Position numbers and translations under genes: made by a program. A stretch of DNA of 64,000 bases from Henckelia pumila (lineage: Eukaryota > Streptophyta > Magnoliopsida > Lamiales > Gesneriaceae). The stretch's first letter is position 1. Each line of letters begins with the position of its first letter. Location of the stretch: NCBI RefSeq assembly GCF_033568475.1, contig NW_027331831.1, positions 10,602,001-10,666,000 on the forward strand. The letters are read 5' to 3'. Below are positions 24,052 through 36,448 of the stretch, in pieces. Below the pieces are notes generated by a model, which was not told the DNA's origin, ran no database searches, and saw nothing but the letters and a program-made list of their open reading frames with translations.

Positions 24052-27000
24052 TCAAAGTCCTTCTGGAGAAGAAGCATCTTCATTTACAGTAACAGTCGAT
24101 TCTACTTCAGCCAGATGTGGACAAGTTCTCCTGTTATGACCACTTTGACCACAAATCTTGCAATGATGAATCTTCTGTGCCGTGATTTTTTGGTCGCTTG
24201 TTTTAGGTCTACGACATGTTCTTCTGTTATGCCCCTTCTCACCACACAAACGACATCGGAATTGTCTGAGAGCAACTCTGACCGTAGATTGTGGACAATA
24301 GTTTCTCCTGTGACCCTCACCTCCACAATTATGGCAGTAAAATTTTACCCCTGCGAAGAGAACATTTATTGATCATAATAAAGAAATATAGAACTATAAG
24401 CTGCTTTGAACTCGGTGAAAATTGCTAGAAGGAATGAAAGAAACAGACCTTTCATTGCAATGCTTCTCTTGTGCCGATTCTCTGGATCACTAAAGTAATC
24501 TTTCATAGATTCAGAGGCACGCTTTCTAGCATCAGCAGTCCCCTTGGTTTTCTGCACAAGTAATACACATGCTCACTGAGCAATAATAGAATATTAAAGC
24601 ATTAAACGGGGAATAAAATCATGCGCAAAGTTATTCACAACATAAAAGGCTTCAAGTTCAGCAAGGAACAAAAAATTGACAAGAGGATAATATGTTATGC
24701 AGGATGCACATTCCATGATTTGCACTAAATTTGAAACATCAGGTTTGGGAGAGAGAGTGGAGAAAGTCGGGAACATGAGTTCTTTAAAAAAATACGAAAT
24801 ATAAATGTAGTAAGAATCTCAGCAGAAACCTTGATAGCCGCCGCTCGTTGGGCACGTAGCATAGGATCCCCATGAATTAGCTTCATCCTTTTACTAAATA
24901 TTCCAGTTTTCGCGTTTAGGCTCTGCAATCATGAACTAAACATGAAGATTAAATTTATGATCAGGAAAAAATTATTAAAAAAATCGTGTATTGATGTGTG
25001 ATTAAATCCTATGCAACCATAAAGACACAAAGGACTAAACATCAGCAACATTTAATGGGAAACACTTGGAGTTAAGGAGTCTAGTTTTATGCTGAAATCC
25101 ACTGCTACCTCGAAGATTAGATTAGTTACGTTTTATTGAGATAGATTAGTAGCTTCTAATTAACACATCCTAAAGCTTACCAGATAAAAAGAAAATAAAA
25201 CACAAATCCAGGCATTCGAAGAGTTGCAATGAAGAGATTATAACAAGAAAATCGAAATATCTCGCAAGGAAGAATGCAACAAAGAGGATGAAAATTATAT
25301 AATGCAGAGGTCCAAGAGAAAGGTCAACTAACTTTTAAGGATCTACTGATCTTCAAACTGACTTCGGGAGCAGTAGGGTGATAGACTCTCTTGGTTCTCC
25401 TTCTTACATCTAGCTTTATATCCAAGTTGTCAACTTCATCATCTTCCTTGACTTTTAGTGGAGAACTGAAAATGCATTCACATTAACCAGAACTACTCAA
25501 AACAAAAATTCTAAAATGTGATATTTGAACTTGTTAAAGAGTACCAAGAAAATGCAAAAACCGTGACAAACAGAAACCATCAAGTGGCTAACATAAGTAA
25601 GAGGAATCAATTCCGCAATCTTTTGAAAATGGGTTAAACTTCCAATTTTACTTGATCAATTCAAGTATAAGCATATTGTGTTACAGATTGAATTGAATCG
25701 TGCATGATTCATCAATCATGTGTACATACACAATGTAGGCTAGTAAAACATTGTAGTCATATACATTGAGTGGGCTTTCTCCCAAGGTTGTTCATCGATG
25801 TACTCCTCCCAGATAACACAATCCCCAAGGCACTGATTGCAAGTCACTATACCCTGTTACAAATCGACAATACAGAGTTAGCTAAACATCTTAGAAGGAA
25901 CATTTGCAAGTAATGCAATTGACCACATAAACAATTTGTGCTGGCGATAGCCAACCACTGTAACATGTGTGGGTAAATCAAACTACCATTTACCTTTCCA
26001 TTACATTTCAAACAATCTGATCGTGACCTTTCTACTCCACATTCGGTACATGGAGTGTAACCTCTTCCCCGGCAAATTGGGCAAGGTAATTCTCTAATGT
26101 ATAGGCCATTTGGACCAAACCATGACCTTGGTTTGGATGTAGCAGAAGCAACCTTCCTATATAAGAAATTATAAAATAACTGTGATATAGTCACAAAGTG
26201 GAAGTATCCTCCCTATGAAATCCATTAACGTTCAGCACCTAAGGTTCACCATTTAAATCACTCGGTACAATAGATTCTTGCCTTAAGGGCCTTGATCTGA
26301 TGATAGATTACAAGTTCCCATCTGTCAAATTAGAAATAACTATATTGATTTATTTAAAATTAAATCTCTTTCATTCTTAAACAAATCATATGTTATAAAC
26401 ACCATAAATTTGTATTGTATAAGCAAAGCATCAACTACAATTGCAAGCATCCCTTGAAAATTTACAGCACTGAATTTTTCTTGTTATACCCTCAGGCTCC
26501 ATGCATTATTAAATCGCAACAGAGAATCCACATACCAACATAATTCAAAACGAACTCCGAAAATAACATATCTGATATTCCACGGCCATTATTTCCCTTG
26601 CCACGAAAAACATAAATTTTGCTAAACAATGTCCAACAAGAAATATAATTACTGTAATCCAGTAATCTAACTCAGCCAAAACCTTAGATAAAAATGGTTC
26701 ATTTTATCAAAATTAATTATATTTTGTACAATAATGAGCAGATAGATGTAGAAATACAAAAAGCAAGAACGAACAAGATTTACAAAAATGAAACAAAACA
26801 CCACGAATTTGGCAAGACCTTGATTGCAAATCAGCAGACAGTCCAAACAATTCTTCGGAAGGATCATAGCCCAACTGCAACAGCATAACCTCATATCATT
26901 ATCACCCAAAAAAAATCAAGAGAAAATGCAAACAAAAGAACACATTCAATATTGTAAGAAACAAGATTTTGTTTTCTAAAAGCCCTGACGCTTGCTTTCT

Positions 27001-27189
27001 GGGTTAAGTATTTACGTGTGGTTTCGTAGGGGAAGAAGAATTATCATCGTGGATGGATGATGCGACAGGGGAAGGAACAAAAGTGGAGATTCTCCTAGAA
27101 TGTGGCAAAATCCAGTAGCGGCGATTATCACGGTTGGGCCGCCATTGAGAGACTATGAGGCGGAGTGATGAGGACCATAAAGATGACAT
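24052..27189 (-). CDS. DnaJ-type zinc-ribbon / NUMOD3-like / CCHC-knuckle protein
   Basis: Eight minus-strand exons fit GT-AG junctions with consistent phases: 27016-27189, 26819-26874, 25994-26156, 25765-25853, 25333-25465, 24830-24922, 24449-24551 and 24052-24350. The product has 369 residues. The Arg/Ser-rich N terminus resembles an organelle transit peptide. Four CxxC pairs at 102/105, 113/116, 125/128 and 136/139 form a DnaJ-like cysteine-rich zinc ribbon. Residues about 206-270 (KTGIFSKRMK, ARKRASESMK) resemble NUMOD3 repeats, small DNA-contacting modules of homing endonucleases. Three CCHC knuckles follow at 276-289, 303-316 and 334-347. The combination suggests nucleic-acid binding in an organelle, but the function is not established from sequence. 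Exon 2 could start 15 bases earlier (26889). No J domain is present, so it is not a true DnaJ cochaperone. Confidence 0.85.
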
Positions 27190-30100
27190 TTTTGTGACAT
27201 TAAAAAGAGCAAAAGAAGATTACTTGACTTCCATGGATGGATTAGATTGCTCAAAGGTGACAGAGGTGATGAATTTGTGTGGCGCACAAGCGACATGGGA
27301 TGTGGCCATTTTATTTGAAGATGAATGGTGGGGTCCCTTGATCTTATTATAAAGTCTCCAAATTAATAATTTATAATATCTATAATAAGGTTTGATCACA
27401 TCATTTTGGTAGTTAAAAGTTTGACCCATTTTGCTGACTCTCTCGTCTCGTATATACCAATGAATTCTCCTCTCGAATTCCCTCTAGTAAACCTCTCCTC
27501 TTGTAAATCCACCATATCCACCCCAAATTATGCCTACCAGAAGAAAGAAAAAAACGCCCCTTTGATTGGTAAAGATATCTCAGTATATAACAGCTCAAGA
27601 ACAACGTCAACGGCGACGGAGGTTCTCTGCTTATGTTTAACGGTAAAGATTTGATTTTGGCCTCTGGGTTTTGGTGGGCAGCTTCTTTCACCGCTTTCTG
27701 GTCTCTTTTATCTTATTTGAAGAATCGTTTTTGCCTGTGTTTAGAAGAGCTGATTTTAATTTTTAATTGAATTGTTGTGTTTTAGAATCAGAGTGTTATG
27801 CAGGTGGACTTTTCTGATTGAGTGTTTATGATTTTTTTTTCATTTTTCATTCTATAGGCATCAGGCATTTCACACTTCACGTGCTTTAGGTTGTGCTTTG
27901 GCTTCTAAAAAGCACTTCTCGGTTTTTTATTAATAAAATTTTTAAATTTTGTGAAATTTTCACTTCTTGGTTTTTTATTAATAAAATTTTTAAATTTTGT
28001 GAAATTTTGTTAAGAGAAGCTGACAAGGATTCCTAGAAGTTCTTCCAAACACCATTACTACTTTAATAGGCGCCATGAAATTTCAACAAATCGGGGTGTG
28101 TTGTTTGTCGGTGTTATTGGTAATTTTTCTTGAACTTTGTGCGGCTGAAGCTGCATTTGGCTTTCTTATCCTGGTGCATTCATAACCGTTGGACGGGAAA
28201 ATTTACCCTGTATTGGGGGCCGGGTGTATCATAGTTTTAGCCGGCTGAAGCTTGTCTGAGTTTTGAATTTTCCCGTATATGTTGAGAAGCCAAAAGAAGA
28301 GAAATAATGAAATTCTGAGAATGAAGGCCTACGGGCCTATTCATTAAGCTGTCTAATTGAATCTGATTTTATCATAAGAATGGTTGGTTGCAATTTACCT
28401 CACTAAAGTCAAGGATTAAAAAGGAACCTGTTACGGGCTAAAGCCTAAAAGAGGGGGTGCCGAAGAGATAAGTAAGAAAGTTCAATCATAAAGTATGTAA
28501 ACACTAGAAGGAACTAAAAATAGGGAGGGGGAATAAAATAAAAGTCCATCTATAGGAAGAGGGACTAAAGGGGTGAACCAGAAACAACAAGAAGGGAGAC
28601 TTTACGCTCATCAGGAGTTCTTGAATCGTTGAGAGAAGAGACTCCGTTTCAGACGTGGAGAGCCGTAACACCTTCTACGCAAATGTGGATAAATCATGCG
28701 GGTGACTGTCTTGCCAGAAAATGAGGAAAAGAGCGTAGGGAAGCAGAGGAACAGCCATAAACTCATGTGGCTCAACTGAGTGTGGTACTTTGGTGCTCGC
28801 CCTTCTTTTAATCTCCTTTGCACACATGCACCCCCTATTTTTTATTCCTTCTAGTGTGTACATGGCTACATGCTTTATGATGAGTTCTAAGGATGTGACA
28901 GAACCCTTCCATATTGCAAGGATATCCAACTTTATGTAGTTTAGCAGGAACAACAGATACACATAACATAAATTTCATCCTTTAGAATCATGGGAAAACA
29001 TGTAGGAAAAGTGTTTCTTATCTCTTTGTAAGGAATAGGATAAGCCTGTGTAAATTTCCCTTAATTTTGATAGGCAACGGGAGTTCAGGCTGGTTTTTGT
29101 GCGCTAAGTTCCTATGGACTTTTCAAGTTTGATTATGTCGCGCATCAAAAGGTTTCACGTGTTAATTTTGATAATGCTGGTATCCCTTGCACACATGTTT
29201 GCATGCATATTAAGTTTTAATAAATTTAATTAAGTACATTAAATTTTTATATAAAATGTAAGTATGTTAGTATACTTTTTCTAAATGTTAATTTTGAGCT
29301 TTTATTTTGTTATATTTTATTTTTGAAATAGATAGAATACTCACTTCAGTTAACCATTATTACTGATGGACAAACCAGAAAACATGCATTTGGTGACCAT
29401 GAATGCCACACATCTTTAATATTTAGTATAGAGATATATCTGTTATGGTTTGTTTGCAATTTTTTTTATACCCCCTTGCTTATATCTGTTCTTATAAATC
29501 CCTGCAGTTCTTTTCCATACCTCTGAGGCTGGAATGCATTTACAAACTTCACGATACCTGGTGATACAAATCATCTAAACAATGTTAATCCTACATCAGG
29601 CATGAACAATGTTAATCTTAATCAACTTGACCATTTGTTTTGTTGACCTTTTTCATTTTCTTGTACACTTACCTGTTATTGGTGCACTTTTCTTTATTTT
29701 TGTTCCTTATTCATTCTTCACATTGTCACTACTAATGACATTGTGTTGTTATATGTTCTGATGACCAGAAAGTAGAAATAGGAATTTGGAAACTATTCTT
29801 TCACTGAATTTTACAATTTCAAAGTAATCATATCCCGTGTCATTTCCTATTGACTGCTATCAGATGCTATAGTTCAAATCATCAACTTGTGAATTGTAGC
29901 CAACCATGATGTCCTAATCTGTTCACCTACTTTAATACCATTGGCCAATGTTTTGAAAGCGTTTAACACCATAGATTAGTTATCGGTGTTAGCTACATAG
30001 GTTGAGGTGATTTTACCATTGTGGCCTGATTTTGACTCACTAAAAAGAATTGTATGTAGTTTTCGAATTCAATCTCAATTATATATTCAAGAAAATAAAA

Positions 30101-30229
30101 CAATTAGGTCTCTTGAGTACATTCATCCGGGTTCTGGGGTTAAATATCATTGAAGAGTCATTTAGAAAATGCCCCTCCTGTTATCGCACGAAAGAGGTAT
30201 TCAATATTTTTGGCTTAAGTTTATGTATT
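27190..30229. other. Non-coding or unresolved region; possible 5' part of a spliced transcript
   Basis: I could not assemble a gene. About 27420-27650 looks like a transcript leader followed by ATGTTTAACG and a GTAAAG donor-like site. A 31-base segment at 30166-30196 has AG before it and GT after it. It joins in phase to a possible exon at 40511-40557, on the far side of the 10-kb insertion. The region 28300-28960 has short low-complexity purine tracts suggestive of an old LTR. All of this is weak. Confidence 0.25.
27913..28008. repeat. 48-bp tandem duplication
   Basis: CACTTCTCGGTTTTTTATTA at 27913 and its neighbours are repeated almost exactly from 27961, with one base change in the first ten. 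It lies in an AT-rich non-coding stretch and has no visible role. Confidence 0.9.
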
Positions 30230-30478
30230 TGATAAGTGCATTTTGTGCACTTAATTTGTATATGATTTTTACTTGACTTTTGTGATTTATTGAGAGATAT
30301 TGCGTGAATTGCTGTTGTTTTTGTATTGTAGGAAATAATGGACTTTGATGAAGATAAGTGGAATATGCCTAAAAGATAAGAGTTTAAAGGACGAATCAAG
30401 AGTTGAAAGAGAGAAGAAAAAGGCCAAATTCGAGGTGAAGGCGCGCCTGCGCCGAATGAGGGGCGCCCGAGTGCCGGA
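30230..30478 (+). repeat. LTR head (+), left outer end
   Basis: The 249-base LTR start matches the start of the LTR copies at 31392 (-), 37973 (+) and 40282 (-). It switches at about 30478 into LTR sequence of opposite strand, near a CGAGTGCCGGATT word that also occurs about 60 bases further on, so the joint may reflect microhomology. Confidence 0.8.
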
Positions 30479-31392
30479 TTAATAGTGTAGTTCCTATTGA
30501 TCCTATTCAAAATCCACTCTTCCGAGTGCCGGATTCCAAATAAATATAACAACTCAATTTATGGCCAGTAAATTGAGAAGACATTCAATTCTAGAAACAC
30601 AATTAATCTGCAGAAATTCAACTCATTAAAATTAAAGATTCATGAATATGTCTCAACCAAGCTACGTCAACCTCTAGACTAGAAAAGTTTAGTTCATACT
30701 CAAATTCAAAACAAACCAAATCATGTTTAATAATTCAAACATAATTCCACAATCAAAAGAAATAAATTAAGATGAAATAACAAATCTGTAGTCTTTCTTC
30801 CGTGTCCGGTTGAAAAGCTCCGTCTTTGTTCCAAATATTCTTCAATCCACGATCCAAAATCTTACAAAATAATGCTCTCAAAAGTGTTGTGTGTATGACG
30901 GCTAGATAGATTTTCATATGACCCAGAAAAACTCCTTTTATATGCCCTAGAAAACGTCCAAAATATCCCAAGAAAAACCCAAAAGTTTCCATAAAATCTC
31001 GGACTCCTCAAATCTGAAAATCCGAATGCGCGGGCGCTCAGTGGACACACGCGGGCACGCTTTACTCTCGCATATTCATTCTTCAAAAATAACCAGACGG
31101 TGCGGGCGCGCCTCTTCCTTGCATTTTCTCCCCAATTTCTTCACAAACAGCGCGGGCACCCCTCGTTCGGCGCGGGCGCGCCTTCACCTCGAATTTGGCC
31201 TTTTTCTTCTCTTTTTCAACTCTTGATTCTTTCTTTAAACTCTCATCTTTTAGACATATTCCACTTATCTTCATCAAAGTCCATCATTTCCTACAATACA
31301 AAAACATCATCAATTCACGCAATATCTCTCAATAAATCACAAAATTCAAGTAAAAATCATATACAAATTAAGTGCACAAAATGCACTTATCA
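30479..31392 (-). repeat. 3' LTR (-) of the left arm, truncated
   Basis: Read on the minus strand this begins TGATAAGTGC at 31392, directly after a purine-rich AAGTTTGGGAGAA tract, and contains several GCGCGGGCGCGCC-like words and a TATA box (ATATAAAAGG near 30940). It is cut where it meets the plus-strand LTR head. Confidence 0.8.
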
Positions 31393-33041
31393 AATTCTCC
31401 CAAACTTGTACTTTTTTTCGTCCCGAATAAAACTAACACAAAACTCAAAACTCCCCACACATATGAATCAACTAGAACATCAAGAATTATTATGGATTAA
31501 TGGCCTCCGTATGGATTTCAAAAACAATTCAAAGCTAATCATATCCAACCTACTAACACTTGAAAAATTATTTATCATGAAAAACAGCTCAACCTTATAA
31601 ACTCATAAACTCCGCAACTCACGTTTCAAAATACTCTTCTCTGAACTCAATTCAAACATTCACAGATCATGAGGACTTTTAAAGGTAACACATGATCAAA
31701 GTAAGGAAATTAAATCAAAAACACAAACAATCGGGTTAATTCAAATAAAAGTAGTGTGTGCGTGTTTCGATCAAAAATTCATACTCATTAAAAGTGTTAA
31801 TCGACAATCCATAAGCTAGACTATCGCAACCCCTCTCCACTAGTATATTAGGCAACTGTGACTCGGTCAATAGGACTTAATCGGCTTATAATATAAGGTT
31901 TGGCTCATGACTACAAATAAAGTAATAAGAATTGAAAAGAGGGAGTAAATGATGTTCAATATCTAATTTCCTCTCCTTTTCATTCGAATTTCACACTTTT
32001 TCTTCATCCCATTGATTTTTTTTTCTTTTCTCAACTTTTTCAAGTCTTTTTCATCATTTTTTTTTTCACTATTACATTCTTCTTTTTCAATTCTTTTTCA
32101 CCACACCATTCCATATTCACAAATATAAAATAGGAGCACATAAAATTCTAACATTCAAATTACTCCCTTAAAGATAGGAAATAGTGTTTAGGCTATTCAT
32201 AGGTAGTTAATGTAGGACCTTGAAACGATGACGAACGAGGGTTTATCACACGTTTGCACGCATTCATTCGATTTTCAATAAGGCTCAAACAAGGTACTAG
32301 GGACAACATGCATCAAAAGGTAGCTTGAAAGGCACAAACGAATTTCAGAAAAATTGCCTAAATCATTCCTAATCAAAGTTATGCCCGTATTTCGCCTCGA
32401 GGGGTGTCCGAACTAGTTCTAGACAAGTCTCAATCCACAATTATATCATACAAATTCCAATCAGTGCAGAATAAATAATCATCAGCAGTAAACGATGATT
32501 TTCAACAAATTCTCAGCATGTACCTCAAGTACTCATATAATTCGTGAAAGCTCAAATGGGCAACTAGGGATAAACATTTTTCAACAAAATCAAGCCCAAA
32601 ATCCAAACAATGCCTCAATCATCTCTATGTTTGTATGTTTCAAGATTCAGATGCAAGCACAAATCACAGAGTGCATAGGAGTTCAATCATTCACTTGGTT
32701 CCATTCATTCAAAATTTTGGTCAGATAAGTGGACAGTCATGAATTTCAGTGACAAAACAAAAATCTCACATCATTGGCCATCTTTCCATGTCATTCTTGA
32801 TTTCTCGAAAGCATTCACCAAAAAACCAACTCACAACGCAACAACAGTTTTTATTTCAATTAATTTCATCTCACCACCAACAATACACAATATTTCCTAA
32901 AAATCAAAACAACTAAAAGAAAAACAACAAAACAAAAGCAACAAATTTTCAGATTTTACAACCCCCCAAACTTGGTACATTCATTGTCCTCAAGGAATAA
33001 AACAAGAAAACATAAAGAACATGTACCTTAGACGACGATCG
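31393..33041 (-). other. 3' untranslated region and polypurine tract of the left arm
   Basis: This non-coding sequence lies between gag and the LTR and is mirrored in the right arm at 36449-37972. It includes a second GGGG-rich tract near 32960 right after gag, and ends with a polypurine tract next to the LTR. No ORF is conserved between the two arms, so I see no gene here. Confidence 0.65.
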
Positions 33042-34157
33042 TCAGTGGTCGTCGCCATCACCAGCATCATGGGCATCGTCGGAAGGGCCAAAAGTGGGTG
33101 GCCACTGTGGATACGGAGGGAACGGGTGAACCGAACTAGCAGCATGCGGAAACTGATGGCTCAAACCGCCTGTGAAATCCATCACATAATCCATAAATAC
33201 ACCAGTCTGCTGCTGAAAACTCCGGAACTCTTGTCGGTGCTGGTGCAACTCCTCCTTCAAAACAACAACACGGTCAGGTGCGACAGGGGTAGGAGCCGCA
33301 GGCCGGGGTGCAGGGCCTCTCCTTGCAGCGGCTCTCTCATTAAACTCTTTCCTTTCAACTCGCTCTCTCTGCTCAGAAGTAGAGATCATCCGGAATGGTG
33401 CATGACAAACAATAGGAGCGATACGTTTCTGCAGTTCTTCGTTTGGGCTCCACTCCACCCCTGCCTCTTTACATAGATCAGTGATAATAGCCGGCAAGGC
33501 AAACCCACCAGTCGTTTTACCAGCCACTACACCTTGAATTGTTTCTTGGCAAATTTGCCCCAAGTCAATAGCTTTTCCCTCCAAGATACAATACACCAGA
33601 ATAACTCGTTCCTTGGTAACCTCATGCTCGTGATCTGTCGGTTTGAGTCGATCACAAACAAAATTTAGATGACAAGTGATCACGGCCCAATCGCCACTCC
33701 GCTCTTGGAATAAATATTCGGCTCAGAATCGCCGAATAATCCACTTCATTGGCTTTGTACTCCGCATACTCGTCATGGAACACCGGCGGAAGGTTATACA
33801 TGGTATTGATAGTATGAGCGTAAAAAAAGACCAACTTCCCGCGAACTGGAATTTTGAACTGCATATGTTTGACCTTCAAGTTCGCATAGAATTCACGTTC
33901 CAATGGAACAACGGCATCCTGTGGTGGTTTAGCAAATTTTTGCCACTAACGAGCAACCACAGCCCGGCCAATAGTACTCATTAAATTATCGTTCTCAAAT
34001 CCTATGACATATCAAAACCACGCTCAGGTAGAATATTTTTCCCTAACAAGCGTTGATAATGCTCTTCAGCAGTAGCGTTCCAAAAACGCTGGGGTTCTGG
34101 AGCCGAAGTGGAAGTAGAAGAAGAAGCAACAGATTTCAATTTTTTCTTTGGCGCCAT
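33042..34157 (-). pseudogene. Gag-like 'putative plant transposon protein', left arm
   Basis: On the minus strand this starts MAPKKKLKSV at 34157 and ends DAGDGDDH at 33042. It includes the VREFYANL / TINTMYNLPP core that I associate with the plant transposon-protein family found in gag-only LTR elements, then a Pro/Ala-rich linker and a His/Pro-rich tail. A one-base loss near 33995 and a second frame change near 33665, where about 14 residues present in the right arm are missing, break it. No protease, RT or integrase follows. It is non-functional as it stands. Confidence 0.75.
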
Positions 34158-34616
34158 TCTTCAAACACTTGATATGCACTCCAATCAACAACAACTGAAA
34201 AAAATTTTAACAACCGTTCTCCCCCAAACTGGATTAGAACCCACAATCAACAATTCACAACTCCCAAGCCAATCCACACGCCACAATGTTGTAATCAACA
34301 CACACTTCAAAACTATTCCAAGGGCAAACAATTTAAACACCGATCACGCACAACAGGATTTGGACTTGAACAACACCACAAATAAGAACTTACGCCGGAT
34401 CGTGATAGAGATAGACACTAGGCAATAGCTTCGGCCTGTTTAAGCCGACAAAAATCGACTTCTTTGAGTGCCCGGTGGAACTGGGTAACAACGACCCGCC
34501 GTGAAAAGATTATGGGAGAGAAGATGGAGGTTAGAATTCACGGACCAATGGAACAACGGCATCCTGTGGCGGTTTAGCAAATTTTTGCCACTGACGAGCA
34601 ACCACAGCCCGGCCAA
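34158..34616 (-). other. Leader of the left arm plus a stray gag piece at the palindrome centre
   Basis: About 34158-34500 is the leader upstream of the left gag, matching 34950-35291 in the other orientation. The piece at about 34533-34616 repeats part of the left gag (compare 33890-33975) in the same orientation, so the centre has been rearranged rather than being a simple mirror. Confidence 0.6.
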
Positions 34617-35291
34617 AAGTTTCCATAAAATCTCAGACTCCTCAAATCTGAAAATCCGATGGCGCGGGCGCTCAGTAACACGCGCGGGCGCGCCTTACTC
34701 TCGCACATTCATTCTTCAAAAATCACCAAACGTTGCGGGCGCGCCAAGGTCGGCGCGGGCGCGCCTCTTCCTCGCATTTTCTCCTCTCCTGCTTCACTTT
34801 CAACCAATTCCTCTCTACCCTAATTCTCTACATCTTTATTCCATCCTCACTCCGCCAGTTTCTCTGCTATTCAGAATTTACATCTCGGCTATTCCATCTC
34901 ATCCTCCCATACATCTAGCCTTCATCTTCTTTCCCATACTCTTCTCAAGGAGGGTCGTGGTTACCAAGCTACACAGGGCGCTAGGGATACTTGAATTTCT
35001 GTGGGATAACAGGGGCAACCAGTGCATTGTCTTTTACTCTATCACGATCCGGCGTAAGTGCTTCGTTATTGAAATCTCAAATTCGAATTGTGTGGTGACT
35101 ATCAAAGATTTCCGTCTAGTGCCGTGAATGGGTATTGAAGTGTTGTGTTGATTAACAAGTTGTGGCGTGTGGATTGGCTTGAGAGTTGTGAATTGTTGAT
35201 TGTGGGTTCTAATCCAGTTTGAAAGAGAACGGTTGTTAAAATTTTTGTCAGTTGTTGTTGTTGATTGGAGTGCATATCAAGTGTTTGAAGA
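34617..35291 (+). other. LTR piece (-) joined to the leader (+) of the right arm
   Basis: 34617-34782 is a minus-strand LTR internal segment (compare 39884-40024). It changes at about 34783 to leader sequence on the plus strand beginning CTCTCCTGCTTCAC. The same leader piece recurs at 38260-38500. The open frames across this part are not conserved and are not called as genes. Confidence 0.6.
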
Positions 35292-36448
35292 ATGACGCCA
35301 AAGAAAAAATTGAAATCTGTTGCTTCTTCTTCTACTTCCACCCCGGCTCCAGAACCCCAGCTTTTTTGGAACGCTACTGCTGAAGAGCATTATCAACGCT
35401 TGTTAGGGAAAAATATTCTACCTGAGCGTGGTTTTGATATGTCAATGGGATTTGAGAACGATAATTTCATGAGTACTATTGGCCGGGCTGTGGTCGCTCG
35501 TCAATGACAAAAATTTGTTAAACCACCACAGGATGTCGTTGTTCCATTGGTCCGTGAATTCTATGCGAACTTGAAGGTCAAACATATGCAGTTCAAAGTG
35601 CTAGTTCGCCGGAAGTTGGTCCCTTTTGATGCTCATACTATCAATACCATGTATAACCTTCCGCCGGTGTTCCATGACGAGTATGTGGAGTACAAAACCA
35701 ATAAAGTGGATTATTCGACAATTTTGAGCCGAATATGTATTCCAGGAGCGGAGTGGCGATTGGCCGTGATCACTTGCCATCTAAATTGAAGAAGACAGAA
35801 TTGATTGCTAATGCTAACCTCTGGCACAATTTTGTTTGTGCTCGATTCAAACCGACAGATCACGAGCATGAGGTTACCAAGGAACGAGCTATTCTGGTGT
35901 ATTGTATCTTGGAGGGAAAAGCTATTGACTTGGGGCAAATTTGCCAAGAAACAATTCAAGGTGTAGTGGCTGGTAAAACGACTGGTGGGTTTTCCTTGCC
36001 GGCTCTTATCACTGATCTATGTGAAGAGGCAGGGGTGGAGTGGAGCCCAAATGCAGAAGTGCAAAAACCTATCGCTCCTATTGTTTGTCATGCACCATTC
36101 CGGATGGTCTCTAATTTTGAGCAGAGAGAGCGAGCTGAAAGGAGAAAGTTTAATGAGAGAGCCGATGCAAGGAGAGGCCCTGCACCCCGGCCTGCGGCTC
36201 CTACCCCTGTCGCACCTGACCGTGTTGCTGTTTTGGAGGAGTTGCACCAGCACCGACAAGAGTTCCGGACTTTTCAGCAGCAGACTAGTGTATTTATGGA
36301 TTATGTGATGGGCTTCACCGACGCTTTGAGCCATCAGTTTTCGCATGCTGCTAGTTCGGCTCACCTGTTCCCTCCGTATCCACAGTGGCCACCCACTTTT
36401 GGCCCTTCCAACGATGCCCATGATGCTGGTGATGGCGACGACCACTGA
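35292..36448 (+). pseudogene. Gag-like 'putative plant transposon protein', right arm
   Basis: This is the mirror copy of the left-arm gag, starting MTPKKKLKSV and ending DAGDGDDH. It contains VREFYANL and TINTMYNLPP at about 35550-35670 and a region after HEHEVTKER that is in frame to the end. A TGA near 35505 and a stop/frameshift near 35785 break the frame. It keeps the ~14 residues around ELIANANLWHN that the left copy lost. The two copies differ at many single bases, so they are not a recent perfect duplication. Confidence 0.75.

Noticed and set aside
24016-24372. A plus-strand 118-codon frame
   Set aside because: It is antisense to the last exon of the zinc-protein gene, whose spliced frame explains the sequence.
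33021-33476. A 151-codon plus-strand open frame
   Set aside because: It is the antisense of the left-arm gag, and the same antisense frame appears on the other strand at 36017-36469 in the right arm.
34501-35127. A 208-codon plus-strand frame at the palindrome centre
   Set aside because: It crosses a gag piece, an LTR piece and the leader, which are different sequence types; no conserved protein is formed.
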